From: Fredinandcohnia aciditolerans
GTDB lineage: Bacteria > Bacillota > Bacilli > Bacillales > Bacillaceae_L
Assembly (NCBI GenBank): GCA_003640645.1
Contig: QGHH01000002.1
Coordinates: 298,180 to 362,179, forward strand
Length of the DNA: 64,000 nucleotides
Direction of reading: 5' to 3'
Made by a program: the position numbers and the translations under genes. Positions within the stretch are counted from its first letter, which is position 1; every line of letters begins with the position of its first letter. Below, piece by piece: positions 36,161 through 45,277 of this stretch. The notes beneath the pieces are model-generated. The model ran no database searches. It was not told where the DNA came from and saw only the letters and a program-made list of their open reading frames with translations.

Positions 36161-37216
36161 TTGAAGATTATTACAGTCATCGGAGCAAGACCTCAATTTA
36201 TTAAAGCAGCACCCGTATCTCGTGAACTGCGTAAAAAACATACAGAATTAATTATTCATACAGGGCAGCACTATGATCCAAATATGTCCGATATCTTTTT
36301 TGAAGAACTTCACATTCCAAAGCCTGATTTTCACCTTGAAGTAGGTTCAGGAAATCATGGAAAACAGACAGGTGAAATGCTAGCGAAAATTGAAGAAATT
36401 CTTGTTGCTGAAAAGCCTGATTATTTATTAGTGTATGGGGACACAAACTCAACGCTTGCTGGTGCTCTAGCAGCAGCGAAGCTTCATATTCCGGTTATTC
36501 ATATCGAGGCAGGATTACGTAGTTTTAATAAAAAAATGCCAGAAGAAATTAATCGAATCATGACGGATCATGTTTCTGAATATTTATTCTGTCCAACCGA
36601 AACTGCCATTGAAAATCTACATAATGAAAACATTCGTCATAATGTGATCAATGTGGGTGACGTTATGTATGATGCAGTAGTCTATAATAAAAAAATTGCG
36701 ATGGACAAGTCAACCATTCTATCGACTCATAATCTGAAGGATAAAGGCTATCATTTAATTACGATCCATCGTGCAGAAAATACGGATGACCGTGAGAAAA
36801 TTGGAAACATCTTAGCTGCTTTCGAACGAATCGAAGAAGTGAAGGTTTGGCCAATCCATCCTCGTACAAAAAATAAATTAAAAGAATATGGTTTTAAACT
36901 CGATGAAATTCCCAATTTAGTTGTTATCGATCCTGTAGGTTATTTAGATATGCTAACGCTAGAAAGTCATGCGAAGAAAATCATTACAGACTCTGGCGGT
37001 GTACAGAAGGAAGCCTATTTTATGGAAGTGCCATGTGTTACAGTGCGTGAACAAACTGAGTGGGTAGAAACGCTAGCAGAAGACGCAAATATTCTTGTTG
37101 GCACAGATGTTGAGAAAATTATTAATGCGGTATATAAGGAAGTCAGTCCATCTTATACTCCTCTATTTGGAGATGGAAACTCTGCGGAAAAAATAGTTGA
37201 CTCTCTTGAAAAATAG
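36161..37216 (+). CDS. Non-hydrolysing UDP-N-acetylglucosamine-type 2-epimerase (WbpI/MnaA-like)
   Basis: Epimerises C2 of a UDP-HexNAc. The N-terminal IGARPQFIKAAPVSREL is the form I associate with WbpI-type UDP-GlcNAc3NAcA epimerases, whereas MnaA/WecB usually read GTRPEAIKMAP. Other motifs are HTGQHYD, VYGDTNSTLAGA, IEAGLRSF, MPEEINR, TIHRAENTD and TDSGGVQKEAYF. TTG at 36161 is preferred since AAAGGG lies 8 nt upstream; the GTG at 36152 overlaps that site. Length 351 is typical. The call as 2-epimerase is firm; the exact substrate (UDP-GlcNAc3NAcA or UDP-GlcNAc) is inferred. Confidence 0.9.
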   Translation: MKIITVIGARPQFIKAAPVSRELRKKHTELIIHTGQHYDPNMSDIFFEELHIPKPDFHLEVGSGNHGKQTGEMLAKIEEILVAEKPDYLLVYGDTNSTLAGALAAAKLHIPVIHIEAGLRSFNKKMPEEINRIMTDHVSEYLFCPTETAIENLHNENIRHNVINVGDVMYDAVVYNKKIAMDKSTILSTHNLKDKGYHLITIHRAENTDDREKIGNILAAFERIEEVKVWPIHPRTKNKLKEYGFKLDEIPNLVVIDPVGYLDMLTLESHAKKIITDSGGVQKEAYFMEVPCVTVREQTEWVETLAEDANILVGTDVEKIINAVYKEVSPSYTPLFGDGNSAEKIVDSLEK

Positions 37217-37228
37217 AGGTGAGAATCG

Positions 37229-38602
37229 ATGTTATACATTTTAATTTGGCTGATTGTATTAGTTCTTTCTGCTGTCTTCTTTTATAAGGCAGCAGGCAGC
37301 CTTTCTTTATTTACTCCTAATCTAATATCGATTAGTTTTTACTACTCCTTTTTAATAACTTCCTTTATAGGAAGTTTATTAATCGTTTTAGGTATCGACC
37401 ATTTTTATATGATGAATAAGCTCGACCATCAGGAATACCGGCTAATCGGGTTTATTGTTGTCTGTTTTGCTATGGTATTTTTCCCATTAACGATGTTCCT
37501 TGTAAGTAAACTAGCTGGCTTTGATGCTCCAAAAGAATTCAAAACGTATTTAGAAAAGCCGATTGAATCTGCTTTTAATCGTAAAACAGAGTTCTACTTT
37601 TTATTTGCAGCATTATCCTTAATAAGTATTCTAGCTGTCATGTACACCATGTTAAAAACCAACCAAGTGCCTTTATTCAGCTTATTAAAGGGAGCGGGTG
37701 GGGAAGAGTTAGCGAAATTACGAATCGATGCAGGAAGAAACTTCTCTGGAAATGTGCTCATTCGTAATATATTTGCGGTTGCATTAACCCCATTATTATC
37801 GATTATTGCTTATGTATATTCGGTAAAAACAAGAGAGTTAAAATGGAGGTTATTATTTTTAGCTCTGTTTTTTAGCGCAATACTCATCAATGTATATGAT
37901 TTAGCAAAGTCTCCAGTTTTGTTCTATTTGATTATGTTTATCTTAGTTCGGATCTACATAGGTAAGACAAAGTTCAACGCTGCGAAGTTCATTTTCGTTG
38001 GGTCGACCGGTGTATTGTTATTATTGTTTATGTATGTCTTCATTTTTGGCCAGAGCAACATTAGTAGCTATTTATCCTACTCAACAGGACCAATAGGAAG
38101 AATTATTTTATCTCAAATAGCTCCTATGTTTTTACACTTAGATTTCTTTGGGAACTCGGTTCCGTTTTTAAATGGGGCTAGTTTACCATCTAGTATTATT
38201 GGGCTTTTTGATATGAATCAAGTACGGTCAGCTCGAGTGGTGATGGAATTGGCCTACCCGGAAAATGTCGCAGCGGGAATTGCAGGAGTACTTAACACGC
38301 TCTATGTAGCAGAAGCCTATGCAAATTTTGGCTATATTGGGATTGTTGCTGGTACTATATATATAGCTGCACTCGTTCAAGTGCTTTATATTTGTTTTAT
38401 CAGACTTCCAAAAAATCCAGTGTTTTTAAGCCTCTTTATCTATTTTACAATTAATATTCCAAGAACATTGGTTGGCGGATTTACGGATTTCTTGTTTAAC
38501 CCGATTTGGTTCTTGCTAACATTCTTATTTGTAGGAATTCTATTATTTATTCGAGTACGGATTGATTTAACGGCTTACTTTAAAAGACTGAGGGAGAATT
38601 AA
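37229..38602 (+). CDS. Wzy-like oligosaccharide repeat-unit polymerase
   Basis: Integral membrane protein with roughly ten or more hydrophobic segments and a larger outside loop around residues 275-365 (SNISSYLSYSTGPIGRI). This layout is typical of Wzy polymerases, which diverge too fast for motif-based calls. AGAGGTGAG precedes the ATG. It sits between the epimerase and three glycosyltransferases and shares the operon with a Wzx flippase and a Wzz-like protein, which supports the role. An O-antigen ligase-type activity cannot be excluded from sequence alone. Confidence 0.75.
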   Translation: MLYILIWLIVLVLSAVFFYKAAGSLSLFTPNLISISFYYSFLITSFIGSLLIVLGIDHFYMMNKLDHQEYRLIGFIVVCFAMVFFPLTMFLVSKLAGFDAPKEFKTYLEKPIESAFNRKTEFYFLFAALSLISILAVMYTMLKTNQVPLFSLLKGAGGEELAKLRIDAGRNFSGNVLIRNIFAVALTPLLSIIAYVYSVKTRELKWRLLFLALFFSAILINVYDLAKSPVLFYLIMFILVRIYIGKTKFNAAKFIFVGSTGVLLLLFMYVFIFGQSNISSYLSYSTGPIGRIILSQIAPMFLHLDFFGNSVPFLNGASLPSSIIGLFDMNQVRSARVVMELAYPENVAAGIAGVLNTLYVAEAYANFGYIGIVAGTIYIAALVQVLYICFIRLPKNPVFLSLFIYFTINIPRTLVGGFTDFLFNPIWFLLTFLFVGILLFIRVRIDLTAYFKRLREN

Positions 38603-38603
38603 G

Positions 38604-39713
38604 ATGAAGAAGGTTCTAATTTATTATCCATTCCAATTGGCGGATAAGGTAGACAGCGGGTCCAAGCTCCGCCCTCATGAGATGTTACAAGCATTTAGAA
38701 AATGGGGTCAAAAAGAAGAGGTTGAAATCATTCTGATATCCGGACAATCGGATGATAGAGAGAAGCAATTTAACGAATTAGTGACTGGCGGTAAATTAGA
38801 TGACCTTTGGTTTTGTTATATGGAAAACCAAACAATCCCCATATGGTTAACAGATAATGGCCATCGTCCAAAGAAGCCGTTCATTGATCGACAGGTATTA
38901 CGTTATTTACAATCAAAACAAGTTCCCGTTGGAATCTTTTATCGTGATGTCTATTGGAAGTTTGATGAATTGTATCCATTAAAGGGTACGAAAAGATTCA
39001 TCATGCAATCCATCTATCGAATGGAAGAAAGGTTTCTCGAAAAATATGTGGATACAATTTTTCTACCAAGTACGGAAATGGGGAAATATGTCGCCATTAA
39101 TCGGAATAAAGATGAATTGCCGCCAGGTGGTAAGAAGAAAGAAATTGAAAGCAGACATCCTATCGTTCCGTATAAAGGTATTTATGTCGGAGCTATTCAA
39201 AATGAGGATTATGGGCTTTATTTATTACTTGATGCACTTGAAATAGTAAACAGAGAGAGCCATAAGATGGATTTAACGATTGTTTGCAGGGAGAATGAAT
39301 TTAGTGGGTTGTCAGATGCGAAAAAACAAAGGATTCGTGAACTCCCTGTAGAAATACGCCATGTGAGCGGGAAAGAATTAGATGCAGTCTATGGAGAAAT
39401 GGATTTTGCCTTTATCCCACGGTTTAGAAGTGAATATAATGACTTTTCTGTACCGGTTAAACTTGTTGAGTATCTTTCTAGCGGACTTCCAGTTATTGCT
39501 ACAGACTGTACCGCCCAAAAACGTTTTATTGAAACGGATAACTTTGGTGTAATTTGTGAAGATAATAAAGATTCTATGGCAAAAGCTATCAATAACATGA
39601 TAGAGTCCTTTGATATATATAAGGATGCAGTCGATTCCACATTTTTAGAAAAACATTCTTGGGAAGCAAGGGTGGAGAAGGTTAAGAGAGTTTTGCTTAA
39701 GGAGGAACTATGA
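38604..39713 (+). CDS. GT4-like glycosyltransferase
   Basis: GT-B fold protein with N-terminal KVLIYYPFQLADKVDSGSK and C-terminal nucleotide-sugar domain: GIYVGAIQNEDYGLYLLLDA near residue 193, AFIPRFRSEYNDFSVPVKLV near 270 and EYLSSGLPVIATDC. The EX7E motif is only partly kept (VPVKLVEYLSSGLP), similar to other capsule GT4 members. The gene starts 1 nt after the polymerase stop region and overlaps the next GT4 by 4 nt. Donor and linkage unknown. Confidence 0.82.
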   Translation: MKKVLIYYPFQLADKVDSGSKLRPHEMLQAFRKWGQKEEVEIILISGQSDDREKQFNELVTGGKLDDLWFCYMENQTIPIWLTDNGHRPKKPFIDRQVLRYLQSKQVPVGIFYRDVYWKFDELYPLKGTKRFIMQSIYRMEERFLEKYVDTIFLPSTEMGKYVAINRNKDELPPGGKKKEIESRHPIVPYKGIYVGAIQNEDYGLYLLLDALEIVNRESHKMDLTIVCRENEFSGLSDAKKQRIRELPVEIRHVSGKELDAVYGEMDFAFIPRFRSEYNDFSVPVKLVEYLSSGLPVIATDCTAQKRFIETDNFGVICEDNKDSMAKAINNMIESFDIYKDAVDSTFLEKHSWEARVEKVKRVLLKEEL

Positions 39714-40777
39714 AAGTTCTAGTTTTAGCCCCAAGTAAGTCAATTCATACCCATAAGTGGGCAACCTATTACAAACAACAGGGAATTGATGTAACAGTTG
39801 TTACTTTTAAGGATCATTACTCGGAGAAGAACGCAAAAGAGATTAACACAGAAGTTCTTCCGAAGCTTTTACCAGGAAAGCTTTCTTATATTATGAGTGT
39901 AATTGCCCTTAAAAAGATATTGAAGACATATAAACCTGATATTTTACATGCACATTACGCATCCAGCTATGGCTTTATCGGAGCATTGACTCAGTATCAT
40001 CCATTTTTCGTTTCGGTATGGGGAACTGATGTTTATCAATTTCCTCAAAAAAATACAGTCAATCGAAAAATACTAGAATTTACGCTTCGCCAGGCAGATG
40101 TTGTATGCTCAACTAGTAAAGTAATGGGAGAAGAAACGAAAAAATATACGGATAAACCGATTGAAATTACTCCGTTTGGAGTAGATTTAACAAAGTTCAA
40201 GCCGCTTAATACACGGGCTGTTGAGGATACTTTAACAATAGGTACAGTTAAAGCACTTTCTGATAATTATGGTATAGGAGATTTAATTCATGCATTTTCC
40301 CAGGTGCATTCTACTTACACCAATACACGACTCTTGATTGTTGGGGAGGGGCCCCAACGTGCGGAGTACGAAGATTTGGTACAGCGTTTAAATCTTAAAG
40401 ATGTTGTTACATTTACTGGAAAAGTCCCAAATGATGAGGTACCGAATTATATCAACCAAATTGATATTTTTGCAGTACCTTCGACTGAACGTGAAAGTTT
40501 CGGAGTCGCGGTTGTTGAGGCAATGGCATGCGGTGTTCCTGTAGTTGTATCAGATGTTGGAGGACTACCTGAGGTTGTGAAAGATGGTGAAACGGGTATC
40601 ATTGTACCAAAGCGAAATCCATCAAAGCTTGCTGAATCTTTTGTTTCACTCATTAAAGACGATTCAAAAAGAGCAGAGATGGGAACTAACGGTATCCAGC
40701 ATGTAGAGGAAAACTATAACTGGACAGATAACGCGAATGGAATGATTTCGTTATATAATCAAATCGTGAAGGAATGA
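39710..40777 (+). CDS. GT4 family glycosyltransferase
   Basis: Retaining GT-B enzyme. Its N-terminal half has VLVLAPSKSIHTHKWATYY and HAHYASSYGFIG; the C-terminal half has GTVKALSDNYGIGDLIHAF, LLIVGEGPQRAEYE and the full EX7E-type signature ERESFGVAVVEAMACGVPVV. An AAGGAGGAACT site precedes the ATG, which overlaps the preceding gene. It is clearly a complete, active-looking family member, but the sugar cannot be predicted. It most likely adds one residue of the repeat unit at the cytosolic membrane face. Confidence 0.9.
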   Translation: MKVLVLAPSKSIHTHKWATYYKQQGIDVTVVTFKDHYSEKNAKEINTEVLPKLLPGKLSYIMSVIALKKILKTYKPDILHAHYASSYGFIGALTQYHPFFVSVWGTDVYQFPQKNTVNRKILEFTLRQADVVCSTSKVMGEETKKYTDKPIEITPFGVDLTKFKPLNTRAVEDTLTIGTVKALSDNYGIGDLIHAFSQVHSTYTNTRLLIVGEGPQRAEYEDLVQRLNLKDVVTFTGKVPNDEVPNYINQIDIFAVPSTERESFGVAVVEAMACGVPVVVSDVGGLPEVVKDGETGIIVPKRNPSKLAESFVSLIKDDSKRAEMGTNGIQHVEENYNWTDNANGMISLYNQIVKE

Positions 40778-40783
40778 TTCTAG

Positions 40784-41653
40784 ATGATTAAAAAGGCAGT
40801 CATACCAGCGGCTGGTTTGGGAACTAGATTCTTACCTGCAACAAAAGCACAACCTAAAGAAATGCTACCAATTGTCGATAAGCCTACTATACAATATATA
40901 ATCGAAGAGGCTGTAAATTCAGGAATCGAGGATATCATAATTGTCACTGGCAGAAATAAAAGAGCGATCGAGGATCACTTTGATAAATCGGTCGAACTTG
41001 AAGTTTTGCTTCAAAGGAACGGTAAGCATGAACTGTTAGAGATGGTAGAAAACATTTCAAATATGGTAGATATCCACTATGTGCGACAAAAAGAACCATT
41101 AGGACTAGGGCATGCAGTATTATGTGCTAAAAAGTTTATTGGAAATGAACCGTTTGCCGTACTTTTAGGGGACGATGTAATCGATAGTGACGTTCCGGCA
41201 TTAAGCCAAATGATTAAACAGTATGAGAAAAAACAGTCAAGCATTCTAGGGGTTCGAGAAGTTTCACGTACTGAGGTTGATAAGTATGGCATTGTCGATT
41301 ATACAGAACTAGATGGGGAATTGTATAATATTCGTCATTTAGTTGAAAAACCTGCTATCGAGGATGCACCGTCCACACAAGCTATTATTGGTCGTTATAT
41401 TTTATCACCTGCCATTTTTGATATGTTAGAGGGATTAGGTCCTGATAAAAAAGGAGAAATTCAATTAACCGAAGCAATCGATCGGCTGATAAGTATAGAG
41501 GACGTTTATTCCTATATTATTAAGGGAAATCGATATGATGTGGGGGATAAATTTGGATTTCTACAGGCCTCAATCGATTTCGGGTTAAAAAGAGACGACC
41601 TAAAGGATAAACTAGAAACATATTTGAAAGAGAAACTAAAGGAATTGGAGTAA
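40784..41653 (+). CDS. galU: UTP-glucose-1-phosphate uridylyltransferase
   Basis: Forms UDP-glucose from UTP and glucose-1-phosphate. Signature elements are AVIPAAGLGTRFLPATKAQP at the N-terminus, EMLPIVDKPTIQYIIEEAV, VTGRNKRAIEDHFD, QKEPLGLGHAVLCA, LGDDVID and LVEKP. Length 289 is standard for GalU/GtaB. It is 6 nt after one GT4 and 6 nt before another, inside the Wzx/Wzy operon. UDP-glucose is also the substrate of the dehydrogenase at the left end of the window, so this gene may feed both clusters. Whether the strain has another galU elsewhere is not visible. Confidence 0.95.
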   Translation: MIKKAVIPAAGLGTRFLPATKAQPKEMLPIVDKPTIQYIIEEAVNSGIEDIIIVTGRNKRAIEDHFDKSVELEVLLQRNGKHELLEMVENISNMVDIHYVRQKEPLGLGHAVLCAKKFIGNEPFAVLLGDDVIDSDVPALSQMIKQYEKKQSSILGVREVSRTEVDKYGIVDYTELDGELYNIRHLVEKPAIEDAPSTQAIIGRYILSPAIFDMLEGLGPDKKGEIQLTEAIDRLISIEDVYSYIIKGNRYDVGDKFGFLQASIDFGLKRDDLKDKLETYLKEKLKELE

Positions 41654-41659
41654 TAAATC

Positions 41660-42877
41660 ATGAGAGTCATCTACCTTTGTCAGCACTTTCCACCAGAAAC
41701 GGGTGCACCTCAAATCAGGGTATATGAGGTAAGTAAAGAACTTATTAGACGTGGTCATCAAGTCGAAGTATTAACAGCATTTCCTCATCACCCACACGGT
41801 ATCATTCCAGATGAGTACAAAGGCATGTTTTATTTATATGAAGAATATGATGGTGTCCCAGTTCATCGATCTTGGATATACCCATCACCAAAAGGATCCT
41901 TCTGGAAAAGACTCGCTTCGTATTTTTCTTTTACATTTAGTGCTTTTTACTCCATTTTTAAGTCTAAACCAACAGATGTTATTATATGTAATTCTCCACC
42001 TTTATTTTTGGGAATTACCGGTTATCTAGGTGCAAAGTTAAAGAGAGCAAAATTTGTTTTTAATGTGGCTGATATTTGGCCGGAATCAGCAGTAGAACTA
42101 GGAATTCTAAAAAATAAATTCTTTATAAAAATGGCAACCAAGTTGGAACTTTTCCTATACAAGAAGTCTTGGAAAATTGCTACTGCAACTGAAGGTATTC
42201 AGGATTACATGATTAAAAAGGGAAAAAAAGAAAGTGATGTCTTCCTTTTACCAAATGGTGTGAATACAGAAACGTTTAAACCCTTACCACCAAATCAAGA
42301 ACTCATACAAGAGATTGGGTTGGAAGGTAAAAAGGTGTTTACATATGCTGGAACAATGGGATACGCGCAAGGGTTAGATTCAATTTTAGAGGCTGCAGCA
42401 CTTTTAAAGGATAAGGAGCCCAACGCTCATTTTCTTTTTGTAGGAGATGGCCAGGAAAAAGAGAAATTGGTAAAGATGAGGGAAGATTTAAACCTTACCA
42501 ATGTAACTTTCTACGGCTCAGTTCCAGTCAGTCGGATGCCTGACATTTTTTCAGTTTCAGACTATAGTATTGTTTCATTACGCAATATTGAACTGTTCCA
42601 AGGAGCAAGACCATCGAAAATCTTCCCTGCAATTTCAACCGGGACTCCAGTGTTATACTGCGGGAGTGGAGAGAGTGCAAAAATCCTGTTAGACCACAAT
42701 TGTGGACGAATTGCACCACCAGAAGATCCAGAAGGCATTGCAAATGGAGTAGTTGATTTAATGAGTAGAAATGATGAAGAGTACCAGGTTATGTCTACTA
42801 ACGGAAGAGAGCTTGCGGAAAAAGAATACTCTTGGAAGAGTATCGTGGATAATTTATTACTACATTTGCAAAAATAA
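41660..42877 (+). CDS. GT4 glycosyltransferase, WbuB/WcaI-like
   Basis: GT-B protein opening with MRVIYLCQHFPPETGAPQIR and PHHPHGIIPDEYKG, typical of the WbuB/WcaI-like subgroup. It includes FNVADIWPESAVELG, VFLLPNGVNTETF, TYAGTMGYAQGLD and RPSKIFPAISTGTPVLYCG. It closes the plus-strand operon that began at 31053 and ends at a strong bidirectional terminator. The subgroup includes amino-deoxyhexose transferases, but specificity is not deducible. 405 residues, complete. Confidence 0.88.
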   Translation: MRVIYLCQHFPPETGAPQIRVYEVSKELIRRGHQVEVLTAFPHHPHGIIPDEYKGMFYLYEEYDGVPVHRSWIYPSPKGSFWKRLASYFSFTFSAFYSIFKSKPTDVIICNSPPLFLGITGYLGAKLKRAKFVFNVADIWPESAVELGILKNKFFIKMATKLELFLYKKSWKIATATEGIQDYMIKKGKKESDVFLLPNGVNTETFKPLPPNQELIQEIGLEGKKVFTYAGTMGYAQGLDSILEAAALLKDKEPNAHFLFVGDGQEKEKLVKMREDLNLTNVTFYGSVPVSRMPDIFSVSDYSIVSLRNIELFQGARPSKIFPAISTGTPVLYCGSGESAKILLDHNCGRIAPPEDPEGIANGVVDLMSRNDEEYQVMSTNGRELAEKEYSWKSIVDNLLLHLQK

Positions 42878-42912
42878 AAGCGACGCAATATTAAATTGCC
42901 GTCGCTTTTTTT
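42877..42912. terminator. Bidirectional terminator between convergent operons
   Basis: AAGCGACG-CAAT / ATTG-CCGTCGCTT stem with A-run on the left and T-run on the right. It serves the plus-strand GT4 and the minus-strand SpoIID-like gene, whose stop is at 42914. Confidence 0.88.
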
Positions 42913-42913
42913 C

Positions 42914-44449
42914 TTACTTAGATACTGTCGTGTTAGAGAAATAATGAGTGAGTATTTGTTCTGCTGTCCAACCTTGTTTTGAATACGCATATGCACCGTA
43001 CTGACTCATACCGATTCGGTGTCCCCACCCTTTACCATTTAAGGTCACTGATTCAACAGCTTGAGTTGAGACTAAACCACTACTCGTCTGAACTTTGGCA
43101 TTATCAGATGGTAATGTAACCGTTCCAGAAGCGGTTTGGACCTTTTGGCCTTTAACAACTGTAAGCTTAACTGGACCAGCTGTTTGTTGAACAAATAGGT
43201 CTTTAATTTGTTGGTTTACTTTTGCTGTAAACCAGTTGGAAAGAAGGTAGCCATAGTATTGTTGGTCACCAGTCGGGAATAAACGTCTAATTACATTCTC
43301 ATTCCCACTCTTTGTTACGTCTCCAGCACTTGTTTGAATTGTCACGGACCCAATTTCACCGTTTGCTCCTCTTGGGTGTGCAATAAAACCGTAAAGTTCA
43401 GCATTTTTATCTACTCCAAATTGGCTAAGGATTGTAGATGATGAAAATGTATAATTCCAGTTTTGTAACCAAGCAGGTGCTGTCGTGTGTTCGTATTTAT
43501 CCTCGACACTTTGCAAATGTGGGTGTGCATATGTCCATACATCACCTGAGTTAGCAGTTCTTCCACCACTTGTAGAATGGAAAACTGTTTCAACAACTTT
43601 TCCAGTACTTTTATTCTTAAGAATAAGACCTGTAGTATCTATAACTGCCTGATTAGAAAGTGAGTGTTCGGCCGAATAGCCGCCATATGCTTGGCTTGTT
43701 GGTGTACTAGAGAGTAATTTAGAGTAGTTATATAGTGCATAACTACGTGCTGCGATTGCCTGAGCCTTAAGTGCCTCGTAGCCTCCGTTTTTAGTGTCTC
43801 CCCAAGAAGCTGACATTTCCCTAGGGACAACTCCCTTTAAGTAATTTTCCATGTCTAACTTATTGATAACTGTCCCTTTTGCACCATCTAAGTTAAAGCT
43901 ACCACGGTACGTATTATTATTAACAGTAAATAGAGAGTTTCCTTTGGTTTCTATAAGTTGGGTTGTGCTGTTTTTAACCCAACCTGTGTTATTCGCAGTT
44001 TTAACTCTATACCAAGTTTCACCTGAACTGGTTTTGTGAGTATCTAAATACTCTGCGCTTGTCCTTTTTTTTGCAACTTCATATGAAGTTGCTGAATCGA
44101 TAGCGCTTCTTCTAACATGAGTATCGCCAGTAAAGGAAGCTACCTTTTGGCCACTTTTTAATTCTTCAATTCGAAGTGTACCGCCGGTATAGGTATTGCC
44201 CAAGCCGTCATTTACTGTATAAGAAGAACCATTTCTGGTTATAGTAAGTGAAGCACTATTAGGAAGCACCGCTGTCTTATTTCCGTAAACGATCTGATAA
44301 ATTCCATTTAATTTAACTGTAAAAGAGTTACCACTGTGGACACTTACGTTTACCTCAGTTGGATAGGTTACACGTTCCATCGCATTAGTGGTAATTGGAA
44401 TAGCTAGTAAAAGTGAGAGTGAAACTAGTACACCAAGTACTTTTTTCAA
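42914..44449 (-). CDS. SpoIID/LytB-domain amidase enhancer with SH3b domain
   Basis: Secreted protein of the SpoIID/LytB family; SpoIID itself is a lytic transglycosylase and LytB is the amidase modifier in B. subtilis. A signal peptide (LGVLVSLSLLLAIPITTNA) is at the N-terminus. Residues about 100-165 contain an SH3b-like segment (VRRSAIDSATSYEVAKKRTS ... WYRVKTANNTGW). The SpoIID domain follows with NYLKGVVPREMSASW, ALKAQAIAARSYAL, VFHSTSGGRTANSGD and GWGHRIGMSQYGAYA. TTG start at 44449 directly follows the stop of the upstream SH3 gene, with AGAGGTGAG as ribosome binding site inside that gene, so the two are coupled. It probably works with the amidase encoded at 45278. Confidence 0.9.
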   Translation of the reverse strand: MKKVLGVLVSLSLLLAIPITTNAMERVTYPTEVNVSVHSGNSFTVKLNGIYQIVYGNKTAVLPNSASLTITRNGSSYTVNDGLGNTYTGGTLRIEELKSGQKVASFTGDTHVRRSAIDSATSYEVAKKRTSAEYLDTHKTSSGETWYRVKTANNTGWVKNSTTQLIETKGNSLFTVNNNTYRGSFNLDGAKGTVINKLDMENYLKGVVPREMSASWGDTKNGGYEALKAQAIAARSYALYNYSKLLSSTPTSQAYGGYSAEHSLSNQAVIDTTGLILKNKSTGKVVETVFHSTSGGRTANSGDVWTYAHPHLQSVEDKYEHTTAPAWLQNWNYTFSSSTILSQFGVDKNAELYGFIAHPRGANGEIGSVTIQTSAGDVTKSGNENVIRRLFPTGDQQYYGYLLSNWFTAKVNQQIKDLFVQQTAGPVKLTVVKGQKVQTASGTVTLPSDNAKVQTSSGLVSTQAVESVTLNGKGWGHRIGMSQYGAYAYSKQGWTAEQILTHYFSNTTVSK

Positions 44450-45142
44450 TTATCTCACCTCTCCGTAAGTGCCGATAATCCAACCTCGAGTTCCTTTAGA
44501 AGTTTCAACGTTGTACCATGTTTCACCTGAGCTATTTGTGAATGTAGAGATATATTTAAGCGTTGTCCCTTTTTTAACAGTTTCATAGACTTTGTATGAA
44601 GTTGCTGCTCCACGACGAAGTTGAACAGCTGCTGTAGTCACAACACTAGTCGGTTGTTTAACTTGTGTAGTTGAGATATCTCCTGAATAGATCCATCCAA
44701 ATGAGTTTGTTCCTAATACAACACGATACCAAAGACCACTAGCAGACTTATGTTGGTCAATCACTTTTAATGAACTTCCTTTTGTTTTAGTTGCTACGAC
44801 ACGATAGTCTCTTGTTGCACCTGAGTGAATTGTAACAGAGCTTTTCGCAACATATACAGTGCTAGGCATAGTGGCATTGTTATCTTCGTTTCCGCCAGTG
44901 TTGCCTGTATTTCCGTCAGCTACTTGTTTTTTCAATGTATTAATTTCTTTTTGCATACTGTTTACTTTTGCTTCAAGAGCGTCAATGTCTTTTTTCATAG
45001 GATTGATTTGAGAATTAACCCAATCCACACTTGCAATAATAACGTCACTAGCAGCACTAATTGAAGCTGGTGCGAAAGCTGCTGTTGATCCAATACCAAT
45101 TGCTAATGTACTAGCTACAATTAATTTTTTGCTTTTTTTCAC
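44450..45142 (-). CDS. Secreted protein with coiled coil and two SH3b domains
   Basis: Signal peptide (KLIVASTLAIGIGSTAAFA) followed by a short coiled coil near residues 35-72 (MKKDIDALEAKVNSMQKEIN), a Gly/Asn linker, and two SH3b (bacterial SH3, cell-wall binding type) repeats. The repeats are near 97-155 (SSVTIHSGATRDYRVVATKT) and 168-228 (VQLRRGAATSYKVYETVKKG). There is no catalytic domain, so it is likely a wall-bound accessory, maybe oligomeric through the coiled coil. It is coupled to the SpoIID-like gene downstream, and lies downstream of the amidase behind a hairpin at 45176. Function otherwise unknown. Confidence 0.85.
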   Translation of the reverse strand: MKKSKKLIVASTLAIGIGSTAAFAPASISAASDVIIASVDWVNSQINPMKKDIDALEAKVNSMQKEINTLKKQVADGNTGNTGGNEDNNATMPSTVYVAKSSVTIHSGATRDYRVVATKTKGSSLKVIDQHKSASGLWYRVVLGTNSFGWIYSGDISTTQVKQPTSVVTTAAVQLRRGAATSYKVYETVKKGTTLKYISTFTNSSGETWYNVETSKGTRGWIIGTYGEVR

Positions 45143-45175
45143 TTTATTACCCCCATGTAATTGAAATTTAAGAAA

Positions 45176-45210
45176 CGCTATATCCTGTCAAAATAAGACA
45201 AGATATAGCG
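45176..45210 (-). terminator. Hairpin between the amidase and SH3 genes
   Basis: CGCTATATC-c-TGTC pairs with GACA-a-GATATAGCG across a 7-nt loop. On the minus strand it is followed by a mixed T-rich tract (GTTTCTTAAATTTC), so it is a partial terminator or processing site in the leader of the 45142 gene. Confidence 0.55.
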
Positions 45211-45277
45211 AATCCCGACCGAAAACTACAAAACTAAGGTTACCATATCTTTGATAATGTGAAAATAGTAAAATCCT

